From Symsagittifera roscoffensis (taxonomy: Eukaryota; Xenacoelomorpha; Acoela; Convolutidae), in NCBI RefSeq assembly GCF_963678635.1, contig NC_087070.1, positions 35,777,109 to 35,841,108 of the forward strand: a stretch of 64,000 nt of DNA. Direction: 5' to 3'. Positions 57,701 to 64,000 of the stretch are shown here, one piece after another. Each line of letters starts with the position of its first letter. Within the stretch, counting starts at the first letter, position 1. A program made the translations under genes and the position numbers. Below the pieces are notes generated by a model. The model did not search any database and had not been told where the DNA came from. It saw nothing but the letters and a program-made list of their open reading frames with translations.

Positions 57701-59510
57701 TTAGATTTTTCAACCCTATAGTGGGGACTATCAGTGTACCCTCAAGGGCTAAAAATCTAGCGTCTAACTATGACTGCTCAAATCCTTATGGTTTTCGAGA
57801 TATAGCGTTTTTTATGATTTTTTTTTCAAAAAAACTTAGATATAAAAAAACTAACCAAACTTGATTTTCTCAAACCTATAGTAGGGTCCTATCAGGGTAC
57901 ACTGCAGAGTTGAAAACCTAGCGTCAAAGTATGACTGCTCAAATCCCTATGGTTTTCGAGATAGAGCTTTTTTTATGATTTTTCATTTTTTCTCAAAAAA
58001 CTTAGATATCAAAAAAACTAACCGAATTTGATTTTATACTTTCTCAACCCTATAGTGGGGACTATCAGTGTACCCTCAAGGGCTAAAAATCTAGCGTCCA
58101 ACTATGACTGCTCAAATCCCTATGGTTTTCGAGATAGAGCTTTTTTTATGATTTTTCATTTTTTCTCAAAAAACTTAGATATAAAAAAAAACTAACCGAA
58201 TTTGATTTTAGATTTTCTCAACCCTATAGTGGGGACTATCAGTGTACTCTCAGGGGCTAAAAATCTAGCGTCCAACTATGACTGCTCAAATCCTTATGGT
58301 TTTTTCGCGATAGAGCTTTTTTATGATTTTTCATTTTTTCTCAAAAAACTTAGATATAAAAAAAAACTAACCGAATTTGATTTTAGATTTTCTCAACCCT
58401 ATAGTGGGGACTATCAGTGTACCCTCATGGGCTAAAAATCTAGCGTCCAACTATGACTGCTCAAATCCTTATGGTTTTCGAGATATAGCGTTTTTTATGA
58501 TTTTTTTTCCAAAAAACTTAGATATAAAAAAACTAACCAAACTTGATTTTCTCAAACCTATAATGGGTTTCTATCGGGGTACACTCCAGAGCTGCAAATC
58601 TAGCGTCCAAGTATGACTGCTCAAATCTGTTTGGTTTTCGAGATATTGCGTTTTTTATGATTTTTTGTTTTTTTTCCCCAAAAAGTTAGATATAAAAAAA
58701 TGTACCGAACTTGAATTTCTCAACCCTATAGTGAGGTGCTGTCAGGGTACCTTCAGGGGTTGCAAATCTGGCGTCCAAGTATGATGCTCAATTCTTTTAT
58801 TTTTCGAGAAATTTGTTTTGTCATTTTTCTGAAGTATGGTTTTGTAGCACCGGAGGTGCGATTGACGCGCTAGTTAGAAATTATAATTTGTATTTAAGAC
58901 TCTTTAAAATGCTGATTGTCTTATATTGTCCTTTGTTTTGACGAAGTCAAATTGTTAGTAATCAACTTATAGCAAATCATGTTATAACTTAACGATTTTA
59001 CCGGTTTTTCTTGAGAATTAATATGAGAAAATTTATGTCACGAATAATTTGAATGTTTCAGGAGCAGCGTCTCGTCAGCTTATGCCTCGTCAATGTATAT
59101 TCCTCATGCTTGAAAACGCAGCTCTACTTCTCATGTCTCAGTCCAGTCTCATAATTCAACAGTTCGACAACGGGACTCGCGATCCGACAGACGGACACAA
59201 ACGCGACACAGCTAAGCAAGTTTTCATCCGGGACGTCGCGAGTGAGCTCGAAACATTTATAACTTCGATCAGCCGCTACTTTCACAGAACTGGTATCTCG
59301 ATTCCGCCTCTGAATAGCTCAAAGGGAGGACCGCAAAGTAGTCCAGGATCCCAACTGTTCGGCAGTGACTCGCAAGGGTGTGCAAAGAGTGATTTGGGTT
59401 CATCGGGAACTTCAAGTAGAAATTACGCAAGTAGCAATGTGGAATTGACTGTGTATTATATCGTTGAATTATTTTTGAACAGATGTCTGAAAAATAGCTC
59501 AAGTGGTTGA
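46603..59510 (+). CDS. NUP188: nuclear pore protein NUP188, complete 3-exon gene
   Basis: NUP188 is a large alpha-solenoid of the nuclear pore inner ring, paralogous to NUP205 and binding NUP93 (family knowledge). Three exons join in phase to 5262 nt, 1753 aa, against about 1749 aa in human. Diagnostic matches to human NUP188 recalled from memory: VKNMLENHQQ...YYFSEQT (about residues 89-116; human SVKTVLQDERQ...YYYEERT), ESQPALLDFLINMD (human ETQPGLIELFLNLE), QDKFWESLLKIL (KPKFWENLTSPLF), IQELSTYMKVWRYKL (ILQLSNFMKEWHFHL), and near the C-terminus FLMLENAALLLMSQ and LETFITSISRYFHRTG (LSTLLSSLSRYFRRGA). A serine-rich linker occupies about 1447-1495. NUP205 was rejected on these matches. The first exon is an unusual 4486 nt. 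No break was seen. Confidence 0.93.
51204..51530 (+). CDS. NUP188: NUP188 exon 2
   Basis: Acceptor TTTTGACAG, then TSFTLEDAHLSGDELIEKQR, LLEIVTFVLISFNHMTLPI and LLSCCNYAVGLLIARTDVGK. The donor GTTTGT at 51531 is chosen because it alone keeps phase with exon 3 (split glycine). GC-richer than exon 1. Confidence 0.85.
51719..51831. repeat. (ATCT)n microsatellite
   Basis: About 28 nearly perfect ATCT units with two CT-only interruptions. Marks the left side of the satellite-cored element. The matching position in copy 2 holds a shorter version. Confidence 0.97.
52190..58840. repeat. satellite array, about 40 monomers of about 167 bp
   Basis: Each monomer has 'ctcaaccctatagtgggg', a 'tatc.g.gtac.ctc' segment, 'aaatctagcgtc', 'tatgactgctcaaatcc', 'tatggttttcgagata', 'gcgttttttatgattttt' and 'tagatataaaaaaact'. 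Lengths alternate near 160 and 175 bp. A block of about 1 kb at 52.67-53.65 kb recurs at 55.02-56.00 kb (offset about 2.34 kb), showing higher-order copying. Short reading frames repeated through the array (starting MIL...FLNPIVG) are by-products of the monomers. Confidence 0.95.
58847..58873 (+). repeat. terminal hairpin of the satellite-cored element
   Basis: GCACCGGAGGTGC forms a 5-bp stem with a 3-base loop, followed by GATTGACGCGCTAG. Copy 2 has GCACCGTAGGTGC then GACTCATGCGCT at 62370-62394. Conservation of a hairpin near the 3' end is typical of Helitron-like termini. Confidence 0.7.
59062..59510 (+). CDS. NUP188: NUP188 exon 3, last coding exon
   Basis: Acceptor GTTTCAG, then AASRQLMPRQCIFLMLENAA, VFIRDVASELETFITSISRY and a serine-rich stretch (SSPGSQLFGSDSQG), ending VELFLNRCLKNSSSG with TGA at 59508. 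Human ends 'LIQLVQAFVRHMQR' in the equivalent place. Confidence 0.93.
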
Positions 59511-59601
59511 CTAAGTTTGTCAAAAACTGTGTGTTATGCTCTGCGTTGCTTGTCTATATGCTGTGAAGTGTTAATGACTTTTCTTGATTGGACCGTTTAA
59601 C

Positions 59602-59607
59602 AATAAA
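59602..59607 (+). terminator. AATAAA polyadenylation signal for NUP188
   Basis: Canonical AATAAA 92 bp after the NUP188 stop, followed by a T-rich stretch. The next gene's acceptor-like site lies 286 bp further on. Confidence 0.65.
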
Positions 59608-59892
59608 TTATTTCAACTTTTTTTCTGTCATAATATAGATCGTCATATGCAGATTTAGGTGGGGGGGGGGGGGTGAAAATACTGAAAGTTTATGGAGCTC
59701 GCAAAGGGAAAAGGCATTTAAATGCTGGAGTTTTAGTCAAGAAGAGGTTCTATTCAAAAAATCTTTTCCGTTCTTTCGAAATTTGTTCTTTGGAAATTTA
59801 TATCCAAGGCTGTTAGTATTTCTATTTCTCTAATAGAGTAAACTCGGTGTTAGGAAACTCCGGTGCTTAGATTCAATTAATACTGTTTTTCA

Positions 59893-59901
59893 GACTTCGT
59901 A
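59893..59901 (+). promoter_or_regulatory. acceptor-like site before the small gene's start codon
   Basis: CTGTTTTTCAG ends at 59893, eight bases before the ATG at 59902. It is a strong acceptor with a pyrimidine tract, yet no upstream exon is evident in the 390 bp after NUP188. Fits a spliced-leader acceptor or a short 5' UTR intron. Confidence 0.5.
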
Positions 59902-60165
59902 ATGACAGCCGCTGAACAGAAAACGACGCCAGTTGTAGTAGCGGCTAAAACAGCAGCTGCGCCCAAAAAAGCGACAGTCGGCGACAAACTCAAGTGGCCC
60001 TTATTCTACACTGCGTGGTTGGGGGGTTACTACCATCTCCTTTTGTCAATCCATCATCAGAAACACAAATTCGGAACCCCTTGGGGTAGAACTGCGATAG
60101 TCATGGGCACAATATTCACTCTGGGAGCGGCCAAGAATTTCATCTCGCCTCCTAAACAAGATTAA
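59902..60165 (+). CDS. small unknown membrane-like protein, 87 aa
   Basis: The ATG directly follows a strong acceptor and the frame runs to TAA at 60163. The N-terminal about 30 residues are rich in alanine, lysine and threonine (VVVAAKTAAAPKKATV) and could be a mitochondrial-type leader. Two moderately hydrophobic stretches follow (about residues 33-50, WPLFYTAWLGGYYHLLLS, and about 62-79, RTAIVMGTIFTLGAAKNF), separated by a histidine-rich turn (IHHQKHK). GC-rich codon use compared with the flanking DNA supports a real gene. I do not recognise the family. A small inner-mitochondrial-membrane subunit is a guess from size and layout only. It sits 391 bp behind NUP188 on the same strand. Confidence 0.75.
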   Translation: MTAAEQKTTPVVVAAKTAAAPKKATVGDKLKWPLFYTAWLGGYYHLLLSIHHQKHKFGTPWGRTAIVMGTIFTLGAAKNFISPPKQD

Positions 60166-60688
60166 ACACACCCACTAGCACTAACATGACTGTTTTGAGA
60201 TCAAATTCAATCAAGGTTGAAAACAAACTGATAAAATGGATAGACACTGATGCTGTATATTAACTAAAACTTTACTGCGAGTTGAAATTTTCTAACGAAG
60301 TAAATATACGAGATTGAAGGGATTTATATCTTAATTTTTTGGAAGCCCAGGTGCATGTTTGCCAATTATTTGTTCCGATCACTGAAGGTGGGGAGAAACT
60401 TTGTCTTTGGGTGTGTTTTGTTTTTTAACGTTTTTTTGCCACGCAAAATCAGATAAACAAGTTGTCGGAATAGATGGAGTGGTTCATCATATTAAAGTTC
60501 CTTCAGTTGTGTTTCGAACAATTTTCAAAAAAGTTTGCTCAGTGACGAGAAAACCGGTTGGATATTTTTGATCCTTGGTCTAATTTCGAGCGAATAAAAG
60601 AACGAGCAAGCTTAGAGTTGGAGAATAAGCTATTATTTAAGCTATAAAAACTGTTTTACTCTAGTAGTGCTATTTTTGGAAATTTTTT
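60166..60688. other. 3' flank of the small gene
   Basis: Nothing coding. AATAAA occurs inside CGAATAAAAG near 60592, rather far from the stop. No repeat family recognised before the microsatellite at 60697. Confidence 0.4.
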
Positions 60689-62394
60689 CATGATTTTATC
60701 TATCTATACATCTATCTATCTATAGATTTTTTAATTGGCGTTTCATTTGAGAAATTTTTTGGAAGTTTATATGTTGACATATTTAAGAAGTCCCTATGTT
60801 GACTTATTTAAGCTTTTTGGATGCATTATTTTTTGAACGATTTTTTTGAACGATCGTATATTGTTACGCTTAAGAAATTTCATTTGGCACATGTTTAAGA
60901 AGTCGCTATGTTGGTCTGATAAATGGTGAAAACATTTCGGGTTGAAATGTTTATTCAAGTCGACGGTTTTAAATCTGTTTTAGGGCGAATGCATTAACTC
61001 TACATTTTTCCTATGTTCGCAATGTGAATCTATCAAATTTTGTTTCAGTTTTTTTAACTAAATGTTAATTTTTTAACATTTTAGTGGGTTGCTGGCGGGG
61101 AACACTCAGGGGTTGCATATATGGCGTCCAACTGTGACTGCCCAATTCATTAATAATTTTTTAGATTTTTTTTCAAATAACAGCAGATATGAAATAAAGT
61201 AAACGAACTTGAAATTCTCAACCCTATCGTGGGATGCTGTAAGAATTCACTCAGGAGTTGCAAATCTGGCTTCCAAGTATGACTGCTCATTTCCTTCTGG
61301 TTTTAGTGATATGGCGTTTTTTGTGATTTCATTTTTTTTTTCAAAAAACTTAGTTATAAAACAAAACTAAGCGAATTTAAGTTTCGCAACCCTCTAGTGG
61401 CGTGCGATCAGGGAACACTCAGGGGTTGCAAATCTGAATTTTAAAGATGGCTGCTCAAGTTTTTTGTTTTTCGAGATTTGGCGTTTTTTTACGATTTTCA
61501 ATTTTTTGTTTGGTATAGAAAAAACTGGGCGAATTCTTATTTCTCAACTCTTAGGCGGGATATAAAATATAGTAACCGATTTTGAAATTCTCAACCCTTT
61601 AGTGGGGGTACTGTCAGATAACAGTCAGGAGTTGGAAATCTGGTTTTCAAGTAAGACTGCTCGAATGCTTTTGGTTTTTGAGATATGGCACTTTTATGAT
61701 TTTTAAAAAAAATTTTCCAAAAACGTAGATAAAAAAATTTTCAATCGAACTTGAATTGCTCAACCCTATAGCTGGGTGCTGTCGGGGTACACTCAGGGGT
61801 TCCCACCAAATTTGACTGCGCAGTATCTTTAGGTTCCCGAGTTGTGGCGTTTTTTGTGACTTTTCGATTTTTCTTTCAAAAAACTAACCTCTCTTGAAAA
61901 TTTTTTGTTGGGTTTTTTCAGGGTACTTTCAGGGAGTACTGTCAGAGTAAAAATGAAGGGGTGTTGTCAGGCCTCTATCTTTGTTTGTCAGCGTACAAAT
62001 CAGGGGTTACTGTCAAGACCTATATTTTGCTGCTCAAACCTTCTTTGTGTCCTTTCTTTCTTCAATCTTTTTTTAAAAGAACTTCGATTTAGAAACAAAT
62101 CTGAAAAAAACTTAGGTTTATAACTCGAAGCTCTTGCCCCTGTGGTGGGAAGCTGCCAAGGAACAATATAGGGTAGCAAATCCGCCCTTTAATTTTATCT
62201 GCTCAAATCGTTTCGGTCTTCGAGAAAAAGCGTTTTTTATGAAAATGAAACCCCCTGATAGATGAGCCCAGTTTATCTTAACGGTTGCCTTAAAATAGGG
62301 TCACTAAAATATCGCCGTTATAGCACATGTTTTAGGAAGCTGTTTTTTACGTTCGACGATCTATTTGAAGCACCGTAGGTGCGACTCATGCGCT
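60689..62394 (+). mobile_element. satellite-cored element, copy 2 (shorter, older)
   Basis: CATGATT (60689), an eroded ATCT microsatellite (60697-60724), a left segment with 'ggcgtttcatttga', 'aagaagtccctatgttgac' and 'attttgtttcagttttt', then about 7-8 strongly diverged monomers (for example 'ctcaaccctat.gtggg', 'ggcgtccaa.tgtgactgc'), and the hairpin GCACCGTAGGTGC at 62370-62382 followed by GACTCATGCGCT. Same order as copy 1, far fewer and more diverged monomers. Confidence 0.72.
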
Positions 62395-64000
62395 TTTTTT
62401 TCAATTGATTTCTACTCATTTTTCGATAAAAAAATTTGGCGAATATGCTTAAGTAAATATTCCTATCTATATGCCGAAGTTCTTGGCTTTCATTCAGATC
62501 TTCTAATCAAGCAGTGGAAAAAACGACCCAAATAAAATAAAACCGTTTGTTTTGCACAGCAACAGGATATCCGTGAGTCATATTGATCCGTTGTCGGAAA
62601 AATATGCCATTTCGCGAAAGCTGAAATCGCGTTGAAGGTTTTTCTCACATATTCGATGGCAGTTCTCGTATAAGTGGGTACTATACTTGTTTTTCTACCG
62701 TTAAACTATTTAAGTTCCTCAACTGCACTTTAAAGCTTGCTTGCAGTTTCATCGCTCGAGAAATTTTCTTAGCTTATTGATTGCTGAAGCAAGCTTTAAA
62801 TTTGTGCGAATCAATTCACGATAAAATATTTAGATTTATTTCATGAGTTGCATCGCTTGAATGGCTTGCTCAGAAAAAGTAATTTTTCGAATCGATTTGA
62901 GGTATGAATTATTTTTAAAAACTTAAAACTTTAATTTAAATTTTGCAAACAGAGTTATTATATGGAATCACTCAAGTTATTCAAGTTTCAGTGCTTGAAT
63001 AGCTTGCTGATTGCTCAATAAAACCAATTTTTGGGACTTGATTGATTAATTTATACGGGCCTTGCTATCCTATATACCAAATGAATGACAGAAAAACTAA
63101 TGTCACTTTAGCTGCCATAATGCGCAATGCTTTAAGACCGACCGTCAAGTTCAACGTTTACAAAGTTAGTATAAGCTCAGCTTCACTAAAAAGAATATTC
63201 TGAATTTAGCATGCTCTAGAAGATTGTTTTGCAAAACCATTGCTTCAGACAAGATCAACTTGAATCATTTTCAAGGCTAGACATATCCACTTAATGCTCT
63301 CTGATTTTTCTATCACCATTTTTTAAATTCAATTTCTGGAACCATTAAAGTAAATAAATAATATTCTCTTTTTGTAGTGAACAGAGCCCAAATATCATTT
63401 GAGATCTGCGCAGTTTTATTATTCAGAGGGTTTGAATGAGATTACCTTTCTAGAAAAATTTAGCTGCAGAAGTTTCAAGTTTTATTGGTTAAATCAAACT
63501 GAATCGAAATAAAATTGCGCTCCGTTGCTAGGAAATTTTGAACATTTTTTTTACTGACTAGTTTCTATTGTTTGCGTCTCTGCTGATTTTTTGAGTGCTC
63601 CGTTATCACATCTCTTGTTCGTAACAGTCTTTAATTTCTTCTTTTTCTACAGACTTCACTTTCGGATAGCTTATCAAGGCTATCCTCTATTAGTAATATG
63701 TCACTTAGACTTTAATCTCTTCAGATGCATATTAGGCTCGTGCTGGGGTCCCCTTGGTGTTAAGATGTAAAAAACATAATTACTAGTACTATAGTTTTAT
63801 TGCAAAACCAACCAACTGATCTTGATGTTGGTGGTATGATTTTGTGTCGTTATACAGTAATCTCAAAATAAGCGAACAAATAGAATAAACATTAATCGTA
63901 TGACAATTTATCTAATTCATCACAGTTCAACTATACGCCTTCAGCATTTAAAGTTCAAATTCCTGTCATTTGTACCACATGTCACACTACCACCCTTTAA
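62395..64000. other. AT-rich sequence, nothing recognised
   Basis: No gene, element terminus or clear repeat found. A loose direct repeat of 'gcttgaat.gcttgct' occurs near 62848 and 62995. Confidence 0.4.

Larger units (their letters stand above)
51707..58873 (+). mobile_element. satellite-cored element, copy 1 (Helitron/Helentron-like layout)
   Basis: In order: CATGATT (51707), an ATCT microsatellite (51719-51831), about 370 bp of unique left segment ('tgtcgtttcatgtggcacatg', split by variable bases from 'aagaagtccctatgttgac' and 'gtttcagtttactta'), about 40 tandem monomers, and the hairpin GCACC-GGA-GGTGC (58847-58859) followed by GATTGACGCGCTAG. The same parts in the same order occur at 60689-62394. 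No coding frame. This modular layout is known for non-autonomous Helentron-type elements such as DINE-1 and bivalve 'pearl' elements; assignment here is inference. Confidence 0.75.

Noticed and set aside
52674-58616. A family of 61-79 codon reading frames, all beginning MIL.FLNPIVGT
   Set aside because: They are one per satellite monomer pair, follow the repeat period exactly and have no coding features of their own.
59049-59061. An ATG at 59049 as the start of a separate gene
   Set aside because: It lies within the acceptor region of NUP188 intron 2; the following frame is the NUP188 C-terminus in the correct phase.
46603-59510. NUP205 as the identity of the large nucleoporin
   Set aside because: The aligned blocks and the total length (about 1753 aa) fit NUP188; NUP205 is about 2000 aa and lacks the matching C-terminal LETFITSISRYF block.
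1-64000. CRISPR arrays, bacterial operons, riboswitches
   Set aside because: Spliced animal genes and eukaryotic transposons throughout; the tandem repeats lack the short-repeat/unique-spacer pattern of CRISPR.

Overview
This is an AT-rich animal genome window, very probably from an invertebrate. Three host genes lie on the plus strand and are spliced with GT-AG introns. The noncoding DNA between and inside them is nearly all transposable-element debris and satellite-like repeats. I cannot name the phylum. The two long genes are complete and match, exon by exon, vertebrate-length proteins of the mRNA 3'-end processing machinery (symplekin, SYMPK, 14 exons, about 1277 aa) and of the nuclear pore inner ring (NUP188, 3 exons, about 1753 aa). 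The third gene encodes a small membrane-like protein of 87 aa that I do not recognise.

Layout. 1-7.3 kb: minus-strand Gypsy-type LTR retrotransposon fossil (gag zinc knuckles, protease, integrase), running off the left edge. 7.3-10.9 kb: its probable leader/LTR side, marked by a recurring short CCTCCGGATTG motif. 10.9-12.5 kb: hairpins, a doubtful orphan exon and a LINE fragment bounded by inverted repeats. 12.6-42.5 kb: SYMPK. Its introns hold tRNA-like dispersed elements, two satellite-cored segments, a LINE with a nearly intact reverse transcriptase, a head-to-tail pair of dead LINE copies, and a LINE split by an insertion. 43.1-44.7 kb: a hAT transposon with a perfect 8-bp target duplication. 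45.1-45.8 kb: a 684-bp palindromic MITE flanked by TA. 46-46.6 kb: CpG-rich promoter-like sequence. 46.6-59.5 kb: NUP188. Its second intron is about 95% one element, made of a tetranucleotide microsatellite, a unique left segment, about 40 tandem monomers of about 167 bp, and a terminal hairpin. 59.9-60.2 kb: the small gene. 60.7-62.4 kb: a second, shorter, older copy of the same satellite-cored element. 62.4-64 kb: nothing recognised.

Best candidates for something new: (i) the satellite-cored element present twice with the same modular order (microsatellite, left segment, tandem core, 3' hairpin), which resembles non-autonomous Helitron/Helentron-type elements; (ii) a dispersed family with a tRNA-like middle and a GCGAAGC...GCTTCGC hairpin at its 3' end, one copy of which sits in one arm of an inverted repeat while the other arm shows the empty site, and whose 3' ends lie 33-120 bp before several SYMPK exons; (iii) acceptor-like sequence within about 20 bp upstream of all three start codons, with the small gene close behind NUP188, which would fit spliced-leader trans-splicing or short 5' UTR introns.

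SYMPK and NUP188 act in different nuclear processes and nothing here shows that they are co-regulated. NUP188 and the small gene are close enough (about 390 bp) to share a transcript.
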